This document shows positions 1 through 8,677 of a DNA stretch of 64,000 bases, one piece after another (the stretch's first letter is position 1; each line of letters starts with the position of its first letter). Under the pieces are notes generated by a model, which did not search any database, was not told where the DNA came from, and saw nothing but the letters and a program-made list of their open reading frames with translations. The stretch comes from DAOSEC01 sp035362935 (lineage in GTDB: Bacteria > Bacillota_I > Bacilli_A > ML615J-28 > CAG-313), in NCBI GenBank assembly GCA_035362935.1, contig DAOSEC010000003.1:33417-97416 (forward strand), written 5' to 3'. Both the position numbers and the translations under genes were made by a program.

Positions 1-13
1 TTCATTTTTTTGG

Positions 14-19
14 TATAAT
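14..19 (+). promoter_or_regulatory. -10 box of typA promoter
   Basis: A perfect TATAAT lies 34 nt upstream of the typA start. The matching -35 would fall before the first base of the window, so only half of this promoter is visible. Confidence 0.6.
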
Positions 20-53
20 ACCATAGTTAAAAGAAAGTATATGAGGTCCCTTT

Positions 54-1868
54 ATGGAAATTAGAAATATTGCGATTATTGCGCATGTCGATCACGGAAA
101 AACAACATTGGTTGATAGTTTATTACAACAATCCAATACCTTACGAGAAAACTTTGCATTAGAAGAACGAGCAATGGATACCAACGCATTAGAGCGTGAA
201 CGTGGGATTACCATTTTAGCCAAGAATACAGCAATCAATTACAAAGGCGTACGAATTAATATTTTAGACACCCCAGGTCATGCGGATTTTGGTGGAGAAG
301 TAGAACGCATCATGAACATGGTAGATGCTGTTATTTTGGTTGTAGACGCGTTTGAAGGAACCATGCCCCAAACTAGGTTTGTACTAAACAAAGCACTAGA
401 AGCGAATGTCTTGCCTTTGGTGGTCATTAACAAGGTAGATCGAGACTTCGCCAAACCACTTGAGATTGTTGATGAAGTGATTGATTTGTTCATTGAATTA
501 GAAGCAAGTGAAGAACAACTAAACTTTCCGATCATCTATGCATCAGGCTTAAAAGGGTTAGCAAGTTTCAATCATGACTTTAGCGACGCAGTTGATATGA
601 AACCACTTCTTGATACCATACTAAGTTATGTGCCAGCTCCGATTTCCAAACCAGATGAACCATTGTTATTTCAACCATCTTTGCTGGATTACAATGAATA
701 TGTTGGACGTATTGGCATTGGAAAAATCATTCAAGGGACGTTTCGTCTCAATGAAATGGTTAGCTGTGTTCGATTGGATGGGTCAATCAAACCATTTCGT
801 GTTCAAAAATTATATGGATTTTTAGGTTTACAAAAAGTAGAAATTGAAGAAGCTTATGCAGGAGACATCGTTGCGATTGCCGGACTTCCAGATATCCATG
901 TCGGGGAAACAGTATGCAATGTTGGATTTGAACATGCACTTCCACCCATTCACATCGATGAACCAACCGTACAGATGACCTTTGGAGTCAATACCTCACC
1001 CCTTTGTGGAAGAGAAGGAAGACTTGTTACCTCATCCAAACTAGAAGAACGTTTGTATCGTGAAGTACAAAAAGATGTCAGTTTAAAAGTTGAGCGTGGA
1101 GAGTTGCGAGATGAGTGGGTTGTATCTGGTCGAGGTGAACTTCACTTAGGTATTTTAATTGAAAATATGCGACGAGAAGGATATGAATTTCAAGTATCAC
1201 GCCCAAGAGTTATCTTAAAAGAAATCAATGGTGTTGTTTGTGAACCCTATGAATTTGTTCAAGTCGATTGTCCAAACGATGTGATTGGAAACGTGATTGA
1301 ACTTCTTGGAAATCGAAGAGGGATTATGGAATCAATGAATCACTCTCTCACTCAAACTAGACTCATTTATACAATGCCTTCTAGAGGATTGATAGGTTTA
1401 ATGACAGACTTTATGACAGCAACCAAAGGATATGGTGTATTAAATCACACCTATTTGGAATATCGAGAACGTGAAAATATCGCCGTAGGGAATCGAAAAC
1501 TAGGTGTTTTGGTTTCGATGCTCGATGGATTATCAACTTCTTACGCACTCGGTCAAATTGAAGACCGTGGTATCATGTTCATTGAACCGCGAACTCAAGT
1601 GTATGAAGGCATGATTATTGGTGAGGCCAATAAAGAGTTTGACTTAGCGGTGAATGCCGTGAGAGAAAAGCAAATGTCAAATATGAGATCAAGTTCGAAA
1701 GACTCCACGGTTGTATTAAAAAGACCAAGACTCATGAGCTTAGAAGCATGTTTGGAGTTTATCAACGACGATGAACTTGTAGAAGTTACACCAAAAAGCA
1801 TTCGTTTGCGTAAAAAAATCTTAAATACCACGGATCGAAAGAAATTTGATAAATACGATAAGGAGTAA
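54..1868 (+). CDS. typA: Translational GTPase TypA/BipA
   Basis: TypA/BipA is a ribosome-associated GTPase of the EF-G/LepA superfamily, linked to large-subunit assembly and growth under stress. The G domain shows AHVDHGKT (residues 10-17), RGITI in switch I (50-54), DTPGH (72-76) and NKVD (126-129). EF-G-like and BipA C-terminal regions follow. At 604 residues it has the usual family length. The ATG has a GAGG ribosome-binding site 8 nt upstream. The next gene starts 6 nt after the stop, so the two are probably co-transcribed. A second relative, lepA, lies at about 50 kb and is distinguished by its own C-terminal sequence. Confidence 0.97.
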   Translation: MEIRNIAIIAHVDHGKTTLVDSLLQQSNTLRENFALEERAMDTNALERERGITILAKNTAINYKGVRINILDTPGHADFGGEVERIMNMVDAVILVVDAFEGTMPQTRFVLNKALEANVLPLVVINKVDRDFAKPLEIVDEVIDLFIELEASEEQLNFPIIYASGLKGLASFNHDFSDAVDMKPLLDTILSYVPAPISKPDEPLLFQPSLLDYNEYVGRIGIGKIIQGTFRLNEMVSCVRLDGSIKPFRVQKLYGFLGLQKVEIEEAYAGDIVAIAGLPDIHVGETVCNVGFEHALPPIHIDEPTVQMTFGVNTSPLCGREGRLVTSSKLEERLYREVQKDVSLKVERGELRDEWVVSGRGELHLGILIENMRREGYEFQVSRPRVILKEINGVVCEPYEFVQVDCPNDVIGNVIELLGNRRGIMESMNHSLTQTRLIYTMPSRGLIGLMTDFMTATKGYGVLNHTYLEYRERENIAVGNRKLGVLVSMLDGLSTSYALGQIEDRGIMFIEPRTQVYEGMIIGEANKEFDLAVNAVREKQMSNMRSSSKDSTVVLKRPRLMSLEACLEFINDDELVEVTPKSIRLRKKILNTTDRKKFDKYDKE

Positions 1869-1874
1869 CAAACA

Positions 1875-2441
1875 ATGAACATAAAAAGTGTGGATGCTTT
1901 GCCTGAGGGATATCAATTGGATCGTGAAATCAATTTAGAAAAAGACAAAAGACTGTTTTGGATGATTAATATCTTATCTATAGTACTTTTCATCCCATTT
2001 GTGTTGATTGCTATCGTCTTACAAATTTCTTTTACCATTGAAATCATACCGGTTATGATGATATTCCCTCTATCCATTGGTGCCATCATCATTCATGAAT
2101 TGATCCATGGATTCTTTTTTAAACGAGGAACCAAACAAAAAGTGAAATTTGCGTTTCATGGTTGGGCAGCCAGTGCGAGTGTACCTGGGGTATATTTTTA
2201 CAAACATCATTATTTAAAAGTTGGACTATCCCCTGCGATTATCCTCAATGGACTACTCATCTTTTTGTTGCTTGTGTTACCAAATGCTTGGTTTTATCCT
2301 TTATATATCACCCTTGCAATTCATTTTGGTGGATGCATTGGAGATTTTTATGTCAGTTTATTACTTAGAAAGTATGATGCTAGTACCTTAATTGAGGATA
2401 CTGGTGTTGGTATGAAATTTTATACGAAGACAAAGTGTTAA
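1875..2441 (+). CDS. DUF3267-type membrane protein, putative zinc peptidase
   Basis: This is a 188-residue membrane protein with about four hydrophobic segments. The first pair is near residues 30-75. It carries the zincin-like motif HELIHG (about 76-81), which is followed by FFFKRG, a pattern typical of DUF3267. Such proteins are predicted membrane metallopeptidases, but to my knowledge no substrate is established. It sits 6 nt behind typA, and a terminator overlaps its stop, so it closes the typA unit. Family assignment rests on the motif and topology; activity is inferred. Confidence 0.75.
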   Translation: MNIKSVDALPEGYQLDREINLEKDKRLFWMINILSIVLFIPFVLIAIVLQISFTIEIIPVMMIFPLSIGAIIIHELIHGFFFKRGTKQKVKFAFHGWAASASVPGVYFYKHHYLKVGLSPAIILNGLLIFLLLVLPNAWFYPLYITLAIHFGGCIGDFYVSLLLRKYDASTLIEDTGVGMKFYTKTKC

Positions 2442-2460
2442 TAAGCACTTTGTTTTTTTT
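2430..2460 (+). terminator. Terminator after the typA unit
   Basis: Stem CAAAGTG (2431-2437) pairs with CACTTTG (2446-2452) and is followed by eight T. The 5' arm overlaps the last codons and the stop of the DUF3267 gene. Confidence 0.85.
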
Positions 2461-2535
2461 ACTTAAAACAATTAGTGAAAATAGGATTCTTATGATATAA
2501 TCAAATTAGGAAATAAGAAGGTAAGGTGAACGACT

Positions 2536-3566
2536 ATGAAAATTCATTCTGTGAATCAATTATCAGAACAAAAAGAACAAGTAGCTCTTTCTATATTTAC
2601 CAATCACATTCGAATCCATCCATCCTTAACAAACACAAAAACGAAGTATATCGAAGATTCCATTTACACGATACGGTTTTTATCAACCTCATTACAGGTC
2701 AAAGAACCAACCGTGTTTATTAACTATATGAAGTGGTTTGGTCAGCTCGCCTTTCATATGCATTTTAATCTTGATCGTATCGTAGAACATTTTACCGTCG
2801 CAAAAGACACATTCGCACAATTATTAGCACAACCATTTTTCTCTCTTCTAATTGAAACATGGGATGAAGGAGTTGAAAAATTTAAACACTCTTTTCATCA
2901 TGCTTCGAATGAACGAGTACAAATAGATGAATTTTTACAACATTTAATCGATATGAACGCAGATAAAGTATATCAATACGTGCTCAAACAATTAGAAGAT
3001 GGTATGAGTTTACAAGATGTTTATCTACAAATTCTCCAACCAACCCTATATCAAGTAGAGAATTGTGGTTACAACGAATCATTACGGTTGCGAAAGAACA
3101 CTATATCACCGCAGCAATTCAACATATTATCGGGAAATTATATTCGGTACTGTTTTCGAGTCGACAAGAAAAACGCTACTCAATGATGGGAGTATGTGCT
3201 GGAAACGAATTACATGAAATTGGAATGAGAATGGTCGCTGATTTCTTTGAACTATCCGGTTGGGATTCCATCTTTTTGGGTTCTAACATTCCCACTCTTT
3301 TTGTAATCGAACAACTAAAAGCAACTCCAACAGATTTAATTGCAATTTCTGCTACGAATGCCAATCATCTTTATGATGTACAAGTCCTAATCAATAAAAT
3401 CAAAACAGACGATGCCCTAAAGCACATTAAAATTATGGTGGGTGGTCGAGCATTCAATGAAACACCAAATTTGTGGAAAAAAATGAACGCCGATGGGTTC
3501 GCAACCGATGCGGAACAAGCTGTTATGTTAGGTGAACTTTTAGTCAGAGGTGAAACACATGGATAA
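2536..3566 (+). pseudogene. Cobalamin (B12)-binding sensor protein, frameshifted
   Basis: The reading frame opened at 2536 (ATG, AGGTG ribosome-binding site, TATAAT at 2496-2501) runs through a helical region. About residue 174 it reaches a conserved stretch reading LQPTLYQVE and then leaves frame. From 3063 the +2 frame continues exactly where the family would: LWLQRIITVAKEHYITAA, the helical cap of B12-binding domains, then NELHEIG in place of the usual DxHxxG, and GSNIP. Adding one base at about 3061, where GAGAATTG may have been GAGAAATTG, would give one 343-residue protein. Such proteins sense adenosyl- or methylcobalamin and usually act on a partner. The partner here is probably the overlapping GGDEF gene. 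The lesion may be a real mutation or an assembly error. TTG at 3063 is not a convincing start. Confidence 0.8.
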
Positions 3567-4527
3567 TATGCAAGATGTTGTCATCGTCTTAGATGAAGAA
3601 GAACGAATCGTATCTGTCGTACCATCGAATTCAATCTATTCTACTTTATTGAATCAACCGATCTCTTTGTTGATTCCAAAGGAAGAACAACCCCATTACA
3701 CAAAATTCCGAACCCAATTACGATAAGATCATACTGTGGTTTCCTTTCCGATGAAGGTGAATGTGTTTGGAGAATCTTATGCTTGTTACTTCAATGGATT
3801 CCATGATCAAACTTCGCTGTTTATCACAATTTTATATCATAGTCATACCGATAACGATGTTTTAAAAAAAATGATGATGTTAAACTCGCAACAAATCAAT
3901 GAATTGCGTGCCCTTTATAAAAGCATTCATTCTCAAGATGTGAAGGCTTATGAGGAGATATCAAAACTGAACTCGGAATTGCTCAATTCCAAGCGAATCA
4001 TTGAAAAACAAAATGCCGAACTACAAGGATACAATAAACTACTCAAAAAAATGGCTACCGAAGATGCATTAACAGGATGTTTCAATCGTCGACATTTTTA
4101 TGAGTTTATGAGAGAACAAATTTTCCCTGATCAAAACAAAAGTCAAAGTGCGATTGTTATGATTGATTTTAACTACTTTAAATTAGTAAACGATCAATTT
4201 GGACATGATGCGGGGGATCGATTGTTAATTACATTTGTTCAAATTGCCAAGCAAGTACTGCTTGGAGTTGGTGAAATTTATCGATTGGGTGGAGATGAAT
4301 TTATTCTATATTTTCCAAAGAAGACAGAAGAGGAAGCTCTCAACTATCTAAGTAGCATTACAGATACGTTTGCGAAACATTCATCGATTGTGACATTGGC
4401 TTATGGAATATCCACATTTGATCATCATTTGATCAATTACGATCATGATTTGACCGTATTAATCCGAAAAGTGGATGAACTAATGTACGAAAACAAAAAT
4501 CAAATGAAAGTACAGCATCGTTCTTAA
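3559..4527 (+). pseudogene. PAS-GGDEF diguanylate cyclase, interrupted by TAA
   Basis: The natural start is ATG 3559, overlapping the end of the upstream frame by 8 nt (ATGGATAA). Fifty-five codons of a PAS-like domain (VVIVLDEEERIVSVV) end at TAA 3724-3726. The same frame then continues without interruption through the rest of the PAS fold, a coiled-coil linker (about residues 110-160) and a GGDEF domain. The GGDEF domain has TEDALTGCFNRRHF, DFNYFKLVND and an intact RLGGDEF, which would make cyclic di-GMP from two GTP. Restored length is 322 residues. A downstream ATG at 3751 could still give a shortened GGDEF protein without the sensor half. Together with the broken B12 gene, a whole sensor-cyclase pair looks disabled or mis-sequenced. 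Confidence 0.8.
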
Positions 4528-4536
4528 AAAAACGTG

Positions 4537-4567
4537 AAAGTAGGTGAGGCTTCACCTACTTTTTTAT
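4537..4567 (+). terminator. Terminator after the GGDEF gene
   Basis: Stem AAAGTAGGTGA (4537-4547) pairs with TCACCTACTTT (4552-4562) and ends in a T run. Confidence 0.9.
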
Positions 4568-4658
4568 GAAAAGGTTTTACATCAATTGCTACCAATCAAA
4601 AGCGAGTTATGATATAATTGAGGTAATCAAAAGTGAATGAGTAAACGAGGCGAATGTC

Positions 4659-5216
4659 ATGAACATTGTATTTGGAGGATCCTTCAATCCACCGACGATT
4701 GCACATTATGAAATCATCAAATATTTATATCATCGCTACGATCATGCAACCATTGTCTTATTACCAAACGCAACGATCTATCCAAGAAAAGAACTAGCAT
4801 CGAATGTTCACCGTTTGGCAATGCTAGAACTCCTGATTGAGGAGTTTCGCGATCGGACCACGATTTCCACCATAGAAATGGAAAAAGTAACCTTTGAAGG
4901 AACATATTACACACTAAAGTTATTTGAAGATCCTTATTTTGTGATTGGAACAGATAATTTACAGGATCTACCGACGTGGATTCAGTACCAAGATTTGGTC
5001 AAAGACAATCATTTTTTGGTACTCAAGCGGCGTGGATATGATTTTAATGAAATGATTAACCAAAATTCCTATTTGAGGCAATATCAATCTCATTTCATAT
5101 ATTTAAGTGACTTTAATGAAGTCAATGCGTCTTCATCTTCATTTCGCCAAAACAAAGATTTTTCACTTGTGAATCAAAAAATAAAAGAGTACATCAATGA
5201 GCATCAGCTCTACTAG
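4659..5216 (+). CDS. nadD: Nicotinate-nucleotide adenylyltransferase-like protein
   Basis: NadD transfers AMP from ATP to nicotinate mononucleotide, the penultimate step of NAD synthesis. The 185-residue protein opens with GGSFNPPTIAH (residues 6-16), the nucleotidyltransferase T/HxxH signature. It has GTDNL in the middle and a SSSSFR segment near residue 165 that corresponds to the ISST/SxxR motif. A TATAAT (4613-4618) precedes it. The stop lies 12 nt before nadE, so the two NAD enzymes are probably translated from one transcript. The sequence is somewhat divergent from typical NadD, so substrate is inferred from context. Confidence 0.85.
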   Translation: MNIVFGGSFNPPTIAHYEIIKYLYHRYDHATIVLLPNATIYPRKELASNVHRLAMLELLIEEFRDRTTISTIEMEKVTFEGTYYTLKLFEDPYFVIGTDNLQDLPTWIQYQDLVKDNHFLVLKRRGYDFNEMINQNSYLRQYQSHFIYLSDFNEVNASSSSFRQNKDFSLVNQKIKEYINEHQLY

Positions 5217-5228
5217 GAGGAAAAACAC

Positions 5229-7109
5229 ATGTATCATCAAGGTTTTCTAAAAGTTGCATCTGCGGTTCCAGTTGTAACATTAGGCGATCCTTTACAAAAT
5301 GTCAAACAGATTCTATCAATTTTAACCATTATGGAACAAAAGAAAGTATCTTGTGTTCTCTTACCAGAACTTGCGATTACAGGATATTCAGCGGGAGATC
5401 TCTTTTTCCAAAAATATCTATTAGAAGCAAGCGATGAAGCAGTCGCTTATTTGTTAAAACACAATCCATATCAAGGCGTTGTCATTTTTGGTAGTGTATT
5501 CAATTATCAAGAAGTGCTCTACAATTGTGCGATTGTCATGCAAAAGGATAAAATGTTAGGAATCATTCCAAAGATTCATCTACCTCAAACCAAAGAATTC
5601 TATGAAGCTCGTTGGTTTGCATCTGGAGAAGAAATCGTCAAAAAGGTGACCAAAGTTTCCTATTTGGGACAAGAAGTACCATTTGGAAACATCATCTTTA
5701 CCAATCAAGAACATAAGATAAACTTTGGAGCAGAAGTTTGTGCCGATATTTGGGCACCGGTTTCTCCTCACATTGAGCTATACGCCAACGATGCCCACAT
5801 TGTTTTCAACCCATCAGCAAGCGATGAATACATCGGGAAAAACGAAACCAGAAGAATGTTGCTTCAAGCAACCACCTATAAATGGAATGGCGCTTATGTC
5901 TATGTTTCTACAGGTGCTAGCGAATCGAGCAGCGAAGTGGTCTTTTCAGGGCATAAAATCATCTCTGAACGTGGAAAAATCGTCAGTGACGATGATTCAC
6001 TCACCCTTCACAACGAATTGCTATTTGGTGATTTGGATATGGATGCGATTAAAAATGATCGCAGAAACAATGGATGGTTCAAGCTATCCAAAGATCAAAT
6101 TCGTAAAACATCTCACAACAAGTATCAAACTGTGTTCTTTGATCTACCATTTACTGGAGGATTTATTTTCGAAAAAAAGTTTGATACCAGTCCATTTGTA
6201 ACGCATGCCACTCCCAGGCTTGAAAAAGCCATTCAAATCCAATCGGTAGCTCTTCAAAAAAGACTATCCCACATTGGAATTGATAAAGTGGTGATTGGCG
6301 TATCAGGAGGACTGGATTCTACACTGGCTTTGTTATCCACCTATGTTGCCTTTACGGATGCTGGGATCTCACCAAAAAACATCATTGGAGTGACGATGCC
6401 TTCAAGCAATACCAGCAGCCGTACCCTTCAAAATGCACGACTCTTAATGAAAGCACTCGGTGTAACAATCAAAGAAATATCGATTCATGACCAAGTGGTA
6501 GAAGGACTAGCTAAAATCGAGCATTCGAATCAAAAAGATGTTACGTATGAAAATGCACATGCTAGATACCGAACGATGATTTTAATGAATTTGGCCAATC
6601 AAGAACAGGCGATTTGTTTAGGAACAGGAGACATGAGTGAAGTTGCTTTGGGATGGTCAACCTTTAATGGCGACCATATGGCAATGTATGGTTTGAATGC
6701 GGGTATTCCAAAAACAGTCATTGTGAAAATGGTGGAACATTTCGCAAACCGATTACCAAACTTGAAACAAGTATTGCTTGATATTGTGAATACACCAATT
6801 TCACCAGAATTATCGAGTCAAGATCAGTTAACCGAAGCGATCATTGGAACCTATCAAATCAATGATTTCATTATGTATCGTTTCTTAGTAACAGGCGATA
6901 CACCAAATAGAATCGATTATCTACTACAAACACAAGTGGGACTTTCGAAAGAAGACGCAAGTCTATATGTGAAACGCTTTATCCAACGTTTCTATCAAAA
7001 TCAATACAAACGAGCAACCTCACCGGAAGCCGTTAAAATTGTTCCACTTTCCTTATCACCAAGAACTGAATTACGGATTGTTGGTGACATCAATTACATC
7101 AATGAATAG
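5229..7109 (+). CDS. nadE: Glutamine-dependent NAD+ synthetase
   Basis: NadE amidates nicotinic acid adenine dinucleotide to NAD+. The 626-residue two-domain form has an N-terminal nitrilase-type glutaminase, with PELAIT near residue 46 for the catalytic Glu, IPKIHLP for the Lys and GAEVCADIW near 176 for the Cys. The C-terminal synthetase carries the P-loop GVSGGLDST at about 357-365. A strong AGGAGG site lies 7 nt before the ATG. The last 14 nt of the gene and the following 13 nt are repeated exactly 3 kb downstream, next to the valS promoter (see the direct repeats). Confidence 0.96.
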   Translation: MYHQGFLKVASAVPVVTLGDPLQNVKQILSILTIMEQKKVSCVLLPELAITGYSAGDLFFQKYLLEASDEAVAYLLKHNPYQGVVIFGSVFNYQEVLYNCAIVMQKDKMLGIIPKIHLPQTKEFYEARWFASGEEIVKKVTKVSYLGQEVPFGNIIFTNQEHKINFGAEVCADIWAPVSPHIELYANDAHIVFNPSASDEYIGKNETRRMLLQATTYKWNGAYVYVSTGASESSSEVVFSGHKIISERGKIVSDDDSLTLHNELLFGDLDMDAIKNDRRNNGWFKLSKDQIRKTSHNKYQTVFFDLPFTGGFIFEKKFDTSPFVTHATPRLEKAIQIQSVALQKRLSHIGIDKVVIGVSGGLDSTLALLSTYVAFTDAGISPKNIIGVTMPSSNTSSRTLQNARLLMKALGVTIKEISIHDQVVEGLAKIEHSNQKDVTYENAHARYRTMILMNLANQEQAICLGTGDMSEVALGWSTFNGDHMAMYGLNAGIPKTVIVKMVEHFANRLPNLKQVLLDIVNTPISPELSSQDQLTEAIIGTYQINDFIMYRFLVTGDTPNRIDYLLQTQVGLSKEDASLYVKRFIQRFYQNQYKRATSPEAVKIVPLSLSPRTELRIVGDINYINE

Positions 7110-7122
7110 GTTCGTTGTATTT
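7096..7122 (+). repeat. 27-bp direct repeat, left copy (3' end of nadE)
   Basis: These 27 bases are identical to 10123-10149. The left copy covers the last 14 coding bases and stop of nadE plus 13 bases downstream. It is therefore the likely original, and the right copy a duplicate. The two copies exactly bracket the pnt operon. Confidence 0.9.
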
Positions 7123-7149
7123 TAATTTGCTATATTAATCCATAATCGC

Positions 7150-7186
7150 TTGCTTTTTTCATGTAAAAATGGTATATTCTTACATG
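7150..7186 (+). promoter_or_regulatory. pnt promoter with overlapping inverted repeat
   Basis: TTGCTT (7150-7155) and TATATT (7173-7178) are separated by 17 nt. CATGTAA (7160-7166) in the spacer and TTACATG (7180-7186) just past the -10 form an inverted repeat around the -10 box, the geometry of a repressor site. No regulator gene is adjacent. Confidence 0.6.
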
Positions 7187-7205
7187 TGAAAAGAGGCGAT
7201 TTTTT

Positions 7206-8369
7206 ATGATTATCGGTATTCCAAAGGAAATACTTCATGGTGAGTCAAGAGTATCAGCGACTCCAGAAACTGTAAAAAAGATGGTACAAGATGGACACAA
7301 AGTTTTAGTAGAGGTAAATGCAGGGGAAAATGCATTTTATCATGATGATGATTACCAAGCAGCAGGAGCTATTTTGGTTGATTGTCCTAAAGATATTTTT
7401 ACTAAAGCTGATGTCATTTTAAAAGTAAAAGAACCACAATTCAATGAAAAATTAAAAGAACATGAAATCGATTGGATGCATCAAGGCCAAACAATCATTA
7501 CTTTCTTGCATCCGGCATCTCCAAATAATCATGAGATGATAAAAAGATTAACAGATAAAGGAGTTATAGCCCTAACTCTAGATGGTGTCCCTCGTATTAG
7601 CCGTGCGCAATCTATGGATGCTTTATCATCCATGAGTACATGTGCCGGTTATAAGGGTATTTTAATTGCAGCTAATAGTATTGGTAAATTTATGCCAATG
7701 ATTGGCTCTGCTGTTGGTATGATAAAACCAGCAAATGTTTTGGTCATTGGAACAGGTGTTGCTGGATTGCGTGCAATTGCAACTGCAAAAGGATTGGGTT
7801 CAGTTGTATATTCAACAGATATTCGTGCCGAAGCAAACGAACAAGCAAAATCATTGGGTGCCAAAATTGTTGAAACTGGCGTTCCAAGTGAAATCGCAGT
7901 CAGCAGTGATGGAAAACATGCTAATAAATTGAGCGATAAATGGTTGGAAGTTGAAAAAGAACATTTAAAAGACATTGTATCAAAATCAGATATCATTTTC
8001 TTATCAGCATTGGTCTTTGGAAAACGAGCACCAATTATTATTGATCAAGAAATGATTAAGCTTATGAAACCAGGTTCTTACATTATTGATATTTCGATAG
8101 ACCAAGGTGGAAATTGTGTTGCCACAAAAGCTGGAGAAGTGATAAATCAATTTGGAGTTTCTATTGATGGAACCAAAAATATTCCTGGAATGTTGCCAAC
8201 TTCATCAACATGGATGTTTGCACAAAATATTTATAATTTGCTGAAATATATGGTAAAAAATGATCAAATCAATTTAGACTTAAATGATGAAATTACTTCT
8301 TCCATATTAGTATGCTATAATCGTAAATTGGTTCATGAAGGCACTTTAGAGGCAATGGGATTGAAATAA
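7206..8369 (+). CDS. pntAA: NAD(P) transhydrogenase subunit alpha 1 (soluble NAD(H) domain)
   Basis: PntAA is the peripheral NAD(H)-binding domain I of the proton-translocating transhydrogenase, which passes hydride between NADH and NADP+. The 387 residues show the family opening MIIGIPKE and the RxQ-type segment SRAQSMDALSSMS. The Rossmann loop VIGTGVAG is near residues 181-188, and VFGKRAPIII and SWIDI-like SYIIDIS follow. This is the split form with separate PntAA, PntAB and PntB. The stop overlaps the pntAB start by one base (TAATG). Codons look more T-rich than in the neighbours, an impression only. Confidence 0.93.
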   Translation: MIIGIPKEILHGESRVSATPETVKKMVQDGHKVLVEVNAGENAFYHDDDYQAAGAILVDCPKDIFTKADVILKVKEPQFNEKLKEHEIDWMHQGQTIITFLHPASPNNHEMIKRLTDKGVIALTLDGVPRISRAQSMDALSSMSTCAGYKGILIAANSIGKFMPMIGSAVGMIKPANVLVIGTGVAGLRAIATAKGLGSVVYSTDIRAEANEQAKSLGAKIVETGVPSEIAVSSDGKHANKLSDKWLEVEKEHLKDIVSKSDIIFLSALVFGKRAPIIIDQEMIKLMKPGSYIIDISIDQGGNCVATKAGEVINQFGVSIDGTKNIPGMLPTSSTWMFAQNIYNLLKYMVKNDQINLDLNDEITSSILVCYNRKLVHEGTLEAMGLK

Positions 8370-8677
8370 TGGAAATTATTCTTGTCGCTGTATTTTTAGT
8401 ATCAACCATTCTTGGATATATTTTAATTAATAATGTTCCATCTTTATTACATACACCTTTAATGAGTGGTATGAATGCATTATCAGGAATCACCATCGTT
8501 GGTGCTTTGATTGCTACTGCTATCGTTTCTAAGGGAACAAATGGAATAGTCTCATCCTTGTTTGGTGGACTAGCCATTATTGTTGCCTCCATCAATGTAT
8601 TTGGGGGGTTTGGGGTGACTGATCGTATGTTAAAGATGTTTAAAAAGAAAGAAAAGCGAGTTGAATCACATGATTGA
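8369..8677 (+). CDS. pntAB: NAD(P) transhydrogenase subunit alpha 2 (membrane)
   Basis: This 102-residue protein has three to four hydrophobic segments and the signature HTPLMSGMNALSGI, typical of the membrane domain II part carried on the alpha subunit. It ends in a basic tail (MFKKKEKRVESHD). With PntB it forms the proton channel. The start overlaps the pntAA stop. The TGA stop overlaps the pntB ATG by 8 nt, which also shows that TGA is read as stop here. Confidence 0.93.
   Translation: MEIILVAVFLVSTILGYILINNVPSLLHTPLMSGMNALSGITIVGALIATAIVSKGTNGIVSSLFGGLAIIVASINVFGGFGVTDRMLKMFKKKEKRVESHD

Noticed and set aside
3063..3566. Independent B12-binding gene starting at TTG 3063
   Set aside because: It would begin in the middle of the conserved helical cap and has no ribosome-binding site; a frameshift explains both halves better.
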